From positions 2,048,501 to 2,112,500 of the forward strand of contig OX359200.1 in the NCBI GenBank assembly GCA_947172415.1: a stretch of 64,000 bases of DNA, in the 5' to 3' direction. The notes under the pieces are model-generated. The model did no database searches, was not told where the DNA came from, and was given only the letters and a program-made list of their open reading frames with translations. Every line of letters starts with the position of its first letter. The first letter of the stretch is position 1. A program made the position numbers and the translations under genes. This document shows positions 35,793 through 47,954 of this stretch, piece after piece. The DNA is from Chondrosia reniformis (taxonomy: Eukaryota; Porifera; Demospongiae; Chondrillida; Chondrillidae).

Positions 35793-37550
35793 TCAAATGC
35801 ATTGCTTATTAGAGGCTGACCTTCTTGTTAAAGCTTCATCTTCTTGTACTGTTCCTGAAGGCAATGTCTGTCCCACTTGTGCCTCTTTCAGCTTGTCTAG
35901 CACATCCAGACCATTCTCTTCAGCAACCTTCTTCATTAGATCATCAACCTGTAAGATTGCAGGTTTATTAGAACACAATAAACCAGTAGAAAAACTAGCT
36001 CTGTCAACACTACATGTACAGTATGTGTGAATGTATGATAATGTCATTACTTATTAATAAATGGCTTTAGGGTAGAGATATTCACCAGCAAAACCAATTA
36101 GAAAAAAAGATAGTCAATATCAAATGGTTAAGTCATAAACCCATATAACATAAACCTTATCTCCACCTAAAGGTAGCAAGACTGAGGTCGTGTGTGTACT
36201 GTACCTACTTGATCAGCAGGTGTGGACAGTGTAGTGGCACTACTCATGGCCCCCTCCATCACACTGGTGTGGACATCCAAGTTCTCAAACTGAGTCTCAA
36301 ATTTGTGCATCACTTGATCAATCTAAATTAAGGTGTGCAATGGAACAAGATAATGTTAATTTTATGTATGAGGACCAATTAAAAACAGTGATTTACCACT
36401 TCAGATTCACATAAACGTACATATTAGTACATATTCAATTTCAAAATGTATCCATATATACGTATACAACCATAAAGGCATATTCAGTAACCAAAAGATG
36501 GAGAAAACACTGTAGAAATGGGTAACAATCACTAACCTTTTCTAAGTCCATTGTGGCCATTACTTTATCTAATCCATGGACTACACCCCCCAGGGTCTTT
36601 GTGATCTAAACAAGCAAGGAAAATGGAAGAATGACCACAGCTGGTAGAACATTCCCAGACAAAGAGCTATTGCAGAAAGGTTTCATCAGAAATTTAACCA
36701 AATCAGCCTGAATAGCACACTCACAAGAGCAAAGCAAGCTCAACTCTCACATCTTGTAAAACTGGACAAGTTAACATTCACTTTTTCACATCAAGTCAAG
36801 GACGTCTATTTTAACAGGTTTTGTTTAAATACTAATACTGTAAATAATTCTAATATTATGGTAACCATTATGATACCTAAACATTTTTTCTTTCTAAAGA
36901 AAAGATTATTTATCAATTAGCCATAATGTAAATGTTTTTGAATTTGGAGTAGTCTTTAATAACTTCCACTTTGCACAATACATTAACAGAAGCAGTGTCT
37001 TAATAAGCAATGTGCTCAAAGTTTAATATAGATGGATATTAGGTACTTACATCTTTCATTGCCATGGCAGTTTTAACTCTATTAGCTACAGCATCAATTC
37101 TGGCTGCCATACGGAGGTAGTTCAGCCCTTCATTCTTCTTCCTTATCACATTCTCAGCATAGATCTGAGCGCCTTCCACATTACCTTGCTGAAGGGCCTA
37201 TGCGTAAGAAGTACCTTTCACAGTCCAAACAGGTCATAGGAGAATATTGAGAGAAAGTCTATGTATGTCATGTGTGTCTAACTTTTTTGACTTTAGATTT
37301 TTGACTTGAAGAATCCTTTTCACATTTCTTCGCCGACCTTTCCAATTGCTTGCTTGTAAACTATATTTATAAAGACAAAATTGAGAGTTATGACATATTC
37401 AACTGAGCAAATGGTCTCGTGAACAGTTTTCTCACCTTTAAAGTAAATAGCGTATCTGCAACAGAGAAGAAACGAATTCATAAATAGCGTTATTAATCGA
37501 GTAAACATTAAATTACCTTCCAAGCTAGGCTTCTTTGAGAAAAATGACAT
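35793..37550 (-). CDS. CHMP1: Charged multivesicular body protein 1 (ESCRT-III subunit)
   Basis: Seven exons in transcription order: 37550-37517, 37455-37436, 37360-37283, 37197-37051, 36605-36537, 36322-36209, 35948-35793, totalling 618 nt and 205 aa, close to the usual family length of just under 200. The N-terminal basic helix reads [18 protein letters not shown]. The core contains [39 protein letters not shown] and [19 protein letters not shown], typical of CHMP1/Did2. CHMP1 recruits VPS4, spastin and IST1 late in ESCRT-III membrane scission. The C-terminal MIT-interacting motif is unusual: [11 protein letters not shown] keeps the first Leu and the Arg but has Ser and Asn where the family has Leu. 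A further 3' exon using the GTCAGC inside this stretch as a donor is possible, but I found no good candidate for it. Confidence 0.9.
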
Positions 37551-37944
37551 CTTTTTCAGGATAACTGATCACCCCAACAATGGTTTCAAGGGAATTTTGT
37601 CGACTTCTGTGTCATGTGACTGTCATACAATAGGTCATAATATTATTACTATTTTTAGTCCGTCTTAGACATGGCGGCGTTCAGGAAGCTTTAGTTAACG
37701 AAGCTTTTCCAGGACATTTAAGCATCCTCAATCGTTAAGAACATGAATATATATATAAAAGCCCATCGAAGCGGCCAAGTAATTCGAGTGCAGGGGCGGT
37801 AGCCTCACGACTTTTTAAACTCGAAAGACTTGTTTATGTCGTTACTTTCATCTAATAAATACTTAAGGCAATGTATGCATTCCACATGATTTATGATCAC
37901 ATTTTAATTTTGCTTTTCAAAGTTGAATTTTAGGGTTCCACTAG
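37551..37944. other. 5' flank of CHMP1
   Basis: Probable promoter region. It contains GACATGGCGGCGTTCAGGAA followed by GCTTTAGTTAACGAAGC (about 37670-37710), which recurs in reverse orientation at about 53950-53995. No TATA box was assigned. Confidence 0.4.
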
Positions 37945-38207
37945 TGTACACTTAAGATATAAGTATATATGTAATCGTGTGCACGGTCTCGACTTCTATC
38001 AGTACATTCTCACAATTAAAAATAGTACGAAAGTTGTCACGAACGCCACAGGAATCGACTCGATCACTTTTTTGCAATTTTAATAAGAGCAACTACAATA
38101 CAGGGTACAAGCACTATATATACATTATAGAATGTTCTAGACTGTTACCAGCCACGTAGATAATTGGTTACAGTTCCATTATAGCTTAATCTAGGGCTGA
38201 CTACATC
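37945..38207 (-). repeat. 3' LTR of a degraded Ty3/gypsy-type element
   Basis: On the minus strand it starts TGATGTAGTCAGCCC and ends TAAGTGTACA, giving TG...CA ends. It is preceded (38208-38219 on the plus strand) by a purine-rich tract reading AAAAGAGGGGG on the minus strand, in the position expected for a polypurine tract. The pol fragments upstream are on the same strand. No matching 5' LTR was found in the window. Confidence 0.65.
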
Positions 38208-38219
38208 ACCCCCTCTTTT
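38208..38219 (-). other. Polypurine tract of the LTR element
   Basis: A purine-only run ending in five G directly abuts the LTR start. This is the position used to prime plus-strand synthesis in LTR retrotransposons. Confidence 0.6.
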
Positions 38220-38519
38220 CTGAGAATACGTCCCGTATTGGGTACCAAGTTTCCTGAATCCTTATATCGACACGGTGGCTGTCTAATCCTGGTAGGGTAC
38301 CTTGGACTTAACGGAGCTCCATTGGCAAGTTCTGTAACTATTTTGGCAGCTTGTATTGGAGAGCTAAGTTCCGTATATATCCTGTGATTCTACTAGATGT
38401 AAATCTGTTCCAATAGCCTTATTAAGCTTAGTATATACGTAGGTGGGCAATTGTTCGTGTTCTCGCAATCCTCACCTGGAGCATGTGGTATAACTTCAGA
38501 CATCGATGTTGGTTGCTTA

Positions 38520-39450
38520 CATGCAGGGCTTTAAACGGTTGAAATGTACCACTTTAAATTTACGTTTTCCATGTCTCTCAATGTCCTGAATCCTATAAGT
38601 AGTCTCTGCCAGCCTTTTGACGACCTCATAAGGCCCTGTCCAAGGATGATGGAGTTTCTTTCCCTCATGACCCTTGCACTGTGGAATGTAGCCATACTAT
38701 GTTTCCCAGCTGGTAGGGCTCTCCATGCACTATCTAGTTATATAACTAACGTAAGTCTTGCTTAGTCTGGAGTGTCTTAGTGACATGATTGTAAGCTTGT
38801 CGAAGTCTATCATTCAGTTGGATGACATAATCTGCGGGGGAACGAGCTGTCTCTCTATCAGTCCCTTGGACAAGATCTAAGGGCATTCTGGCTAGCCTCC
38901 CAAACATCAGTTCAAATGGTGAATATATATCCTGTGGAGGCATGCACACTGGTATTGTATGCAAAGCACACCTTTTTCAAATGGTTTTCCCAATCAAGCG
39001 GGTGTTCCTTACAAGTAGCTGACAGCATGTCCACAAGAGTTCTGTTAAATCTCTCAACCTGACCGCCAGATTGTAGGTGATACGGTGTAGTACTTAAGTC
39101 TTCTCTATCTGCAGCAACTTGCACACCTCTGTCATAATACTGCTCTCGAACTGTCTGCCCTGATCAGAATGGATTTGGTCAGGTATAGCAAATCTGCAAA
39201 AAGAACTCATCTACTAATCTCTGAGCGATCGTTTTAGCTTTCTGATCCGGAATAGCAATTTTAAAACACTCCACCCACTTGGTTTAAAATAGTCCTCCAC
39301 AACAAGTATGTGCGATTTTTCTGTTCTCTCTCAGGGAATGGCCCAGTAATATCCATTGCCACCATTTCTAGAGGATAGCCCACTCTGATGGACTGCAAGG
39401 GGCCCTCCTTTTGGGTAGTGGGACTTACCGAGTAGAGGAATTGTCCTTTA
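38520..39450 (-). pseudogene. Ty3/gypsy-type integrase region, broken
   Basis: Read right to left, it shows MVAMDITGPFPE (start of the integrase core), then TTPYHLQSGGQVERFNRTL, CFAYNTSVHASTGY, SPFELMFGRLARMPLDLV and a C-terminal block with PYEVVKRLAETTYRIQD and VVHFNRLKPC. Frameshifts and stops separate the pieces, and no gag, protease or reverse transcriptase is visible, so this is a truncated dead copy. It lies 5' of the LTR at 37945-38207 in the expected order. Confidence 0.85.
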
Positions 39451-39639
39451 ATTGACTCTGCCTCAACTCCTCTCTAGAGATTCGGCAAAACAGTGGCTTT
39501 TTCATTGATGTAAGACTCGGACAGTGTACTATAAAAAGTAACAGGGGAAAAGTCGATCGAAAAGACCCTTTACCATCAGGGTGCATAGGGCGCATGGTAC
39601 AGAGAAACCACATCTGGGTCAGGGCGCATATACGGAGTA

Positions 39640-40700
39640 TGGTGCAAGATGTGTTAACATTCCAACCTATCTGCTAACACTTATCCCACTCTTTGTTACC
39701 ATAGTTACTCTCTTCAAAAAGGACAACCTTGCACTAATCAGGATTCACTGTCATTGCATTTAAGGAAAGAATTATTATTACTATATAGGACTAGCATTGA
39801 TGAGGTATATAGTGTTACTTGTGCATGAAAAATCTAAGATACCATTTTCCTACATTCTGTAAAAGAGCCTATAGGGGAACTATGTACACTATAGCAACAC
39901 CTCTAGCAGTTCAAGAGTCAGTGTACAGAGAAATACTAGAAAAGATTAAATAGTGTCTTGAATGAGTGAGAGATTCCTTAGCATAGTAAACATATACATC
40001 CACCTACTTACTTATATCTTAAAATTTTCATGTCATTTATATCTTTAGAGTGGAGTATCTAAACAGCGGTTATAGCAAAGGTCATGCATATATGGTAGTG
40101 TAGGTTATATACCCATTTATGATGTTTTTCATTAGTATATATGCTCATTAAATATTGGTCAGTCTGGGCCATTATACTATGCAGTGTTAACAGAATTAGA
40201 ACAAGGCAGGCTATATATAGGCTGGCCCTCAGTGGATTATCTAGGTTAGCGGGAGGACCTGAAACTGTTTCCAATGTTCTTTGTGGTACAAATTGTCAGG
40301 TCTATATATAATTTATACTGCATACTTATAAGTTAGCTGCCTATAATATCAACATTCTTCAGATTGCCAACCAGTATGACCTACAAGGACATGTAACCCA
40401 TGCTATAATATATGACACATACAATAAGCCAGTACAAAAACTTTGTACCTTATTGTAAAGGGTATACAATAAGGACCATTCTACTCGTGCTGACCCTTCT
40501 CATGCAGTATAAAACACACCTTTAGCATTCACAACCATAAGCCAGAAGCCAAACATGATAAAAACACTTTGTACTTCATACACTGTTCAATGTCAGTATT
40601 GAAAAATACAACTTCACTCTTTGGCTCTCACTTTTATCTTATCAGAAAACCGCGAAAAAATTCGAAAGTTTAGTATATACCCCAAAAATTACAAGTCAGA
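39640..40700. other. Intergenic, no gene recognised
   Basis: AT-rich DNA with a copy of the CCTATAGGGGAACT dispersed repeat near 39865. No coding similarity recognised. Confidence 0.4.
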
Positions 40701-42460
40701 TCAGAATGTTTAGCAATTCACAGGGTGTTACTAAAATGTGGAACGGAACAGAATGTTCTGCAGCACATGATGCGTTACAAAACATTAGCGATTTCGTAAG
40801 ATATTTACTATATAATATTATGTATCGATATACGGCAAATTGATAAGTTATAATTATGTAATTAACATTCAAATTGATATTCCATATTTAAGTGAATACT
40901 TTTGTAAATGAAAAGGGGTGGAATATAGTCAAATTAGGCGCCAAAATACAGGTAGCATGGCTTTCAGTGTCGGTCAAAATCCTCTAATGAAAGAAGCAGT
41001 CATTGACATACTATCCAAGCCAGACAAACAAAAATTAATAGGCTGTATCCCTCCTAAACCAAAGGGAGGTGAGATATTTCTTTTTTACACTGATGATCTT
41101 TAAAAAACAAGGTATAGTAAATACATGCACTAATATAAACTGATCTCATAAAAAAATATTAAAAAGGTAAGTATATAAATAAAACATTTCTTTAACAGTT
41201 ACTTCTGAGCCTGTGTCCTTGTACATACTTGCCAAGATGTAGTGTTTTACTGTCCTATACATAAATAAGAAGTAGTAGTATGCATAAATGATATGATTAA
41301 TACATAGATGATTTGAGAGTAGATCAGTACAGATGGCGAAACAATGGTGTGGTGAAACTATTAAAAAAAAACAGTTTTGAAGAAATGCTATTTTGTTGTA
41401 GAAACAGCAAAAGGGTTGAATTTAAATTTTAAAACGATAGACTGGCAGTTATTATCCAACCCTACATACCATCTGATAGATTACATTGGTGAAGACTCTG
41501 TTGCTGAAGGATATCCTCACAGGTATAATTTGTGCTACAATCCATGCCCCAATCAACTATATACAGGCGACACAAGATAGGTACCGTATATTGCAAAATT
41601 TACGGTACAGTATATACATATACATATGTATATCAACACTAATATAGGAAATAGCAAGGAAGGTACAGAGAAGGAATATGTGAGGATCCTTCCTTCTGTA
41701 ATGACATCATTGAGGGAGCAGAGTGCAGGCCTTACTCCTTCTAATGTACTCAATAAAAAGGCCATTAGTTCCTGCACATGTCCACCAGAACAAACACCAA
41801 CAAATTTACCAAGAAATATATGAAGCAACTAAGGAATATGAGATTTGCTGCACAGCACAAATCTCGTATTTATAGTGATGCTTTATATAATCTCCACGAA
41901 ATAGCCAAAAATTTAAATGGCTTGGAAGCATTCATACATACCCTGATTTAGAGGTAGTATTTGGGATGGAGGAGATAATACAAGAGCTTCATACTACATT
42001 GGCTCTCAATAGCAAGGGACAGATTCTATCCTATGACACCACATTTCAGTTGGGGAATTTCTACCTCTCTGCTTTATTATTTCGCCATACATTTATTACA
42101 AATGTGCCTATATTACCAGCTCTGTTCATGATACACGAGAGGAAGTTCACACACACACATGTGACGTTTGTACGCATTTTAAAGGAATTAGTACCACAGC
42201 TGACAAAAATTCTCAGGTGTCCATAGTCCTGGACTACGAGAGGGCTAAAACAAATGCTTTCCAAAAGGAACTTCCATCCTTGTTCCCTGTTTACTGCTGG
42301 AACCATATCCTCAGAGATGTGCGTAGATGGCTTTCATCCCATGGTGCACCTAGTGTGGAGAAAGAGATCTATTTAGAACATCTGAGGCAGTTACTTCACC
42401 AGTCCAATAAAAATGCACAAGATGCACTAGAGGCTGCTGGGATAGGAAGGTTTTAAAGGT
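40700..42460 (+). pseudogene. MULE-type transposase gene, broken
   Basis: Open pieces in different frames follow one another: 40918-41070 (NPLMKEAVIDILSKPDKQ), 41380-41520 (LNLNFKTIDWQLLSNPTYHL), 41966-42216 (ILSYDTTFQLGNFYLSALLF and MIHERKFTHTHVTF) and 42217-42456 (LDYERAKTNAF and VYCWNHILRDVRRWL). The DTTF block and the later C-x2-H block fit the MULE (Mutator-like) DDE transposase fold. A one-base frame change at about 42215 splits the catalytic region and no single frame spans it. Whether the upstream pieces belong to the same element is inferred from order and spacing. Confidence 0.6.
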
Positions 42461-42779
42461 TGATTTTAGCTTAAAGTATTTGTAATCCTGCTGCCGAACT
42501 GCAAACGTTTAGCCTGAAAAATGGAGAAGTCACTGGAATACCTAATTAGTCGTAAAATAAAGACACCTGCTGGGGTATTAGGAATATTACTATCTAAATG
42601 GGGAAATTTACTATATCAAAGTTGTAGCAATTTAATAAATTTTGCAATCTGTTATTATGAATACGTAATTTAATTAAGTGCACTATAATATTGGTTATCC
42701 TCAGGAAAAGTGAAACCACTTCTAACAAGAAAGTCCTGCAATACCAAACTTGCTACAGAGCAAGACAAAGCATATATCT

Positions 42780-42910
42780 ACAAACCTACGGCAGCGATTA
42801 GAGATAACAGCTACTTTGACTATATGAGAGTGCGTTCAGTAAAAATAAAATGAAAGACACCATTTTTTCTTACCCAAAGCGTGTATTTCTAATCGCTGCG
42901 GTGTGATTGT
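42780..42910. repeat. Short inverted repeat around AGCGATTAGA
   Basis: CTACGGCAGCGATTAGAGA near 42785 is mirrored by TTCTAATCGCTGCGGTG near 42887. It lies between two transposase relics and could be a terminal repeat of one of them. Confidence 0.4.
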
Positions 42911-43219
42911 GATGCACATAGTACTCTTCCTATACAAACAAACGGAAAACGAATAGTTCGCACCGCAACAAAATGGCTTCAGTTGCAACACCTAGGTTAT
43001 GTACATTAATTAGCTAAATCTCGATGGCTCAATACTTTAAAAGCAGCGATACTAACAATTTACTTTCTGTATCATTCATAATGTACTCCTACTTTGTTTT
43101 GTTTCCATTAACAAGCAGGAAAGAGGTCAGCGCCTTTGTATCCTTCCTGAGGAATGTCAACGGCTATTTACACAATTGGTTCACACCTCAAGGTGTTATG
43201 TTTACAATTTAACCGCAAA

Positions 43220-45060
43220 ATGTCTGACGTGAAGCCATATGCAGAGATGCCAAAATTGAAGAAACAAGAAAAACAATTACAGAGAAGCCTCCTCAGCGCC
43301 GTTGGACATACAGCACGAGGTATTGAAGCAGGTAGTCATTCATCTCTATTACTCTCAGGCTCGTCATTTTTGAGTATGCACAATGTTAGTGAACTTAGGC
43401 CACCTAGTATGACAGCAGTAATTGGTGAACAGACAGTTTCCGAGACTGCCAGACTTGCTACAGATGATTCAGGATCAGAATACTTCCCTACACCCAAGAA
43501 AGGCAGGCAAGTACTTCAATCACCTGAAAGCAGCGAAGAAGAAAGAGAAGTAGCCGCAAATTGCCTGTTTTTACTGAATTGCGAGCCTTGGACATACAGT
43601 AAGTACACATAGGCACTGCAGTACAGCAGGGTGTGAAGGCACACTTATGCCTGTGCATGTACAGAGATCTGGAATGGGTGGCAGTGCAAGAGTTGAGTAT
43701 GTATGCAGTGGTTGCAGTGCAGACCGGATACAGTTTGATTCATCTACCTATGTTCAATGTTTTCGTTGGTATGTTACATCACTCTTTGTTTCTTTGGCAT
43801 TTTTACTCACGGGAAATACTCATGCTGGATATCACAATACTTTTGCCAGGGGCTTAGGTATTGCAGTATTACATTGCAAGAATTTCTACAGTGTGATGAA
43901 AGATTCGTATCAGTATATTAAAGGAATGCTAGACAATGTTTGCACCCATGCAAAGGCTGTAATGAAGCAGTTGCCCCCTACTACTCTTGGCAGTTGGCAC
44001 AGAGCCGTCACTACGGCAGATGGTTGTTGGTTCACCAGAGGCCATTTTAGTCAAAATTGCACATTAATAGTCAAGAACTATCTTCAGAACAGCATTCTCT
44101 GGTATGGCCACCTATGTATGCGTGGGAATGATGATGTTATTGATGAACCCTTATTCCCAGGAGCAGCAAAAGCAGCTGAAGGCCACCTGGCTGAGGTTTT
44201 GTTTGAAAGAGCTAAGGAAGAGGGTTGCAATATAGAAGTCAATTGGCAGGACAATGATTCATCAGCAGCAAAGTCAGTAGCGCATGCATTCCCTTCAGCA
44301 CAAGGTATGTTCTGTGCTGGCCATGTTGGGAGAGCACATACACAGAGGCTCATGGATATAAAAGCAAAGAAGTCTTTTACTGAAGCATACAAAGGTTTGT
44401 ATAAGGACTTCCCAAGAGTGAAAACAGTGAAGTGCTTCTGTGCTGGTAAGAATCACTCGGCTGGTTGTGGTTGAATTACCGAGGGTTTCATTCGAAGTGC
44501 TCGTATAAATCACTTTCTTGTGTGCTTGCAAGCAGAAATGAATGCATCTGTGTAGAATCTGTGTCATGCTAGTAGAATGAGAGAACTAGGGAAGTACCAT
44601 GCACGTGGCATACATACATGGGAAAATGGTTTCTGCTCATTTCACCCCCACTCTATTTGCTCTTGTGGGAAATGTGATGAGGACTTGAACTGTGAGGGAA
44701 AGCCTTACGAATCAAAGAATATTATTACCTGTCCCCTACACTCACTTGCTTATGAGATAGAATGTGAGACAAGAGCAAGAAATCCCGACAAGGTCATATA
44801 TAGTGAATTGGGAAAGGGACACTCAAATCTTTGTGAATCAGATTCAGTGTCCTACCAAAATATTGAGCAAAGAATCTAACATTGCATCGTCACACTTATA
44901 TGACCTTAACAAAATGGGGGCTTATAATGAGTTGCCAATCACTCATGTAACAGAAAAAGGGACCAGAATATTCCCTATTGTAGAGCTATATAATGAGATG
45001 GGATTACCCATTTTAGATGGAATGCACACTGGTACCTTATGGCTGTTCCTTAGGGATAGG
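43220..45060 (+). pseudogene. Mutator/Kolobok-like transposase gene, 5' and middle part
   Basis: Consecutive coding pieces: a basic, Ser-rich N-terminal region (43220-43600), then, after a likely short intron (about 43607-43664), RSGMGGSARVEYVCSGC, FLLTGNTHAGYHNTFARGLG, SWHRAVTTADGCWFTRGHF, NWQDNDSSAAKSVAHAF and FCAGHVGRAHTQRLM up to 44474. Cys-rich pieces follow (CSFHPHSICSCGKCDEDLNC and ELYNEMGLPILDGMHTG). The ADG and DNDSS blocks resemble the acidic residues of a DDE nuclease, and the paired Cys/His suggest zinc binding. Stops and frame changes after 44474 break it. The family assignment rests on motif style only. Confidence 0.55.
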
Positions 45061-45109
45061 CTGCCTTATAGCGATCAACACGTAACAAGCGCTAATTAAT
45101 AAAGAATTT

Positions 45110-46060
45110 TCGTTTTCAATCGTTAAGAGTGAATGCGTTATTTAGTGTTATCGGTTACACACCGGAAGGAATTTAAAATCGTCCATTGTTAAATTGGTTT
45201 GATTTCTTCTGAATGATGTTTTTGGTCAACGATAGATACGCAGACAAGTGTAAAAACAGGTTCTAAATTAGTAAAAACATTTGGGTACGACAGCTGGTAG
45301 AATTGAAACACTTGAATTTCTGTGAACAATACACCAAATACACAGTTGAAATGATGGGGGTATTTGATGGCTTCTGGCACTTTTCCAACATCTTAACATT
45401 GTAACCTCTCTACCAATACAACAATGTCTCCTTCATGGGTATATATAGAAAGTATATATGACTATATTCCTATTGGCAGAATATCAATATTAATTCTATA
45501 CAAACTCATAATTAGCTGATAGGTTTAGGAAAATTGCCTATGTGCTTAAGTTAGAAGATCCTCATAGTCGTGTAGTCAGCTTCAATGGATTCAGTGAGTG
45601 TCATTTAGTAGAATTAAGAAGTCTGTTGGTGTCTGAGCTTTATTTCCCAAGATATGAAAGATTAAATAGCATTTACTAATCTATTAAAAGTGTATTTTCA
45701 CAGTTTTCTTCTCAAGGGATAGGCGAATCAAAACGGACTTCTTATTTTGTTAGAATACATTGTAACCTTTTCAATGAAGTATAGAACGTAGTTCTAGCTT
45801 TTTCCTAGACTAAGTGCATAGTGTCTGAGAGTTTAAAATCAGCCCTTTTTAACACATTATATCTTTGATATTGGTTGTTCAATCTCGCTCAAATTTTAGA
45901 CTTCCCTGACATTTAAATAAGCGCTTCGATGTATACCAGTTTAAGGTAGCAAATCGTTTCTGTTAGAATGAAACTTGCTCTTAAAAGTGTTTATAAAAAA
46001 AAGTAAAAACACGCATATCAGTCATTTGGCACCTGTGCAGCTAATATGGGAAACAGACAT
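45110..46060. other. Interrupting sequence between two parts of the Mutator/Kolobok-like relic
   Basis: No clear coding sequence. The flanking pieces (to about 45060 and from about 46086) read as parts of the same protein, so this stretch may be an insertion or a decayed middle section. Confidence 0.35.
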
Positions 46061-46085
46061 GCAAGAAAGAGCCAGAAAACCTTGA

Positions 46086-46433
46086 GAAAATACAATCAGC
46101 AAAGGCAAAGAAGAGTGGCATTCTTTATAAAGCTGCAAGTGTGGAAGAGCAGCAAGAGCACAAACAGTGGGCCAAGAGGCAAAGAATTATACACCAGTAT
46201 GGCATAGAAGAATCCGATGATAGTGATGATGAAATGGCCAGTGAAACACCACCAAACATTGAAGGTCAGCAACTTCAAAATAACACAGTGCTTATCCTAG
46301 GTGAGGACAGTCAGCAAGGAGGGCAAAGAAAAAGCTGGAAGCACTTGGAAGCCTTGCAAATGTGGATCAGCCACACATAGTCGTGCATCATTTAGAGACT
46401 GTCCCCTTCATAAATGACACTGCATTACTGTAA
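46086..46433 (+). pseudogene. C-terminal piece of the Mutator/Kolobok-like relic
   Basis: One frame reads EKIQSAKAKKSGILYKAASV and continues EEQQEHKQWAKRQR, then an acidic EESDDSDDEMAS stretch. After a frame change, a zinc-knuckle-like end reads CGSATHSRASFRDCPLHK before a stop. Coiled-coil-like, acidic and Cys/His segments in this order suit the tail of a large transposase. Confidence 0.45.
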
Positions 46434-46439
46434 GAAATT

Positions 46440-46846
46440 TTTTAACCTAACCATTAACTCTTATATGGATTTTAATCATTTTATAGCATTACAATTTTAT
46501 GCTGACAGCTAGTTACAGCTATACATGCAAGGGTTAGCTTCTCCTGACTGGTGCCTGCTTAGCTACAGGCCACTTTGCTGAGTCTAGGTCTCCATATCAA
46601 TACACCTATAATCCAAACACAATCAACAAATACATTATGGATAATAGAAAAATGGCCTCCACAAATGATCTCAAGCCGAGTAAACAGCAAATTATATCTT
46701 AGATTCCAAAAAGTTTGCGTTCTCCACCTTAAGATGTTTGAAGGGCTGTAACTTCACAACAGATGGACGTTTCATTCAAAACTTGGTACACGCTAAATGA
46801 ATGTTTTACCATAATCTACCAAAAAGTGATTTTCGGCAAACCCAAA
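46440..46846. other. Intergenic, nothing recognised
   Basis: AT-rich sequence without coding signal. Confidence 0.35.
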
Positions 46847-47063
46847 TACCGTAAAGTGGGAAAATTTGGCAGGCAATATATTTGGCGAAATGCCCGATTT
46901 TAGCATTTGACGAGTTTTATATTTGGCAGATTACCCTGCAACATACCGTTGCATTCAAAATCGATAGCTACTGCATTCGCGAATTTGGTGAATAATTAAA
47001 TTTGGTGAGCTTCAAACTACTCACCAAATTTAAGTCCTCGCCAAATTTTCACGCTATACGGTA
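46847..47063. mobile_element. Short MITE with TACCGTA / TACGGTA ends
   Basis: The left end is TACCGTAAAGTGGGAAAATT and the right end is AATTTTCACGCTATACGGTA, inverted and TA-bounded; length 217 bp. The interior repeats AAATTTGGC-type strings in both orientations, so the whole element can fold on itself. Confidence 0.7.
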
Positions 47064-47950
47064 ATCTGCGATTTCAATCCTCAACTGCCACACATCCTTT
47101 AAAAAGTTAATGTCCTACGGGCGTGCGATGACTACGGGTACAGACAGTTTACGGCCTGGATGCGCATACGGACATAGTCGACTTTACGTACGTGTACACT
47201 GCAAAGGAATGCTTAGAAGACCTTTACTACCTAACTATATGCCTGATTACGTTTGTAATTTATTCATTTTTATGGAAAAGACAAATTCATTCGGTTATAC
47301 CAAAAAACTTTGAAAAGGCTATCACGGTTAAAAGTTTAAATACCTGTCTTAAAGGATTGCTAACATTAATATCTAAATTTTCACCGCATCGACTTATAAA
47401 ATACCATTGCATTACTGAGATGTGGAGCTTTTTAGAAATTTTCGAAAGGAATTACAAATAAAAGTGTGCACATGTCAGTAACAGAAAGGGCTATCAAAAG
47501 CCGATTGGGTGAAAATTCAGTTTTACCTTTTAGGAAGTTGCCATAGAATTTTGAGAGCAATAAGCCTTCATTTACTTGACCACCTTTTCAGAAGAAATAA
47601 CCCGTAATAAAATATCCTTTCTCTTGATGAAGGCACACGTAGGTCACATGGTATTAATGACCCATTTACATTACGTAGGGCTACATGTCGATATGTAAAT
47701 GGACGAAGGGATATGTGCGAAGCTATGTGGAACGATTAAACCTCCAGAGAATATACTATCCATACTTTAAGCTGCCCTCGAATTGCTGTAAATTATTCTT
47801 TTGTATGTTAAATAGCAATATATAGTAATAAAATATTTTATCGTCATAAACTGTAACAACGAATTATCAATCAAGTCACTTGACCAGCCTACGCATTTAA
47901 TTGAAAGACACTGTTATGTAAACAAATTCTTTAAAAACCACACATTACAG
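47064..47950. other. Intergenic, nothing recognised
   Basis: Two overlapping open stretches near 47110-47460 have no family features. The rest is AT-rich. Confidence 0.35.
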
Positions 47951-47954
47951 CCAG

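Noticed and set aside
38544-38765. Plus-strand open stretch of 73 codons
   Set aside because: Antisense of the retroelement integrase C-terminal block, which is recognisable on the minus strand.
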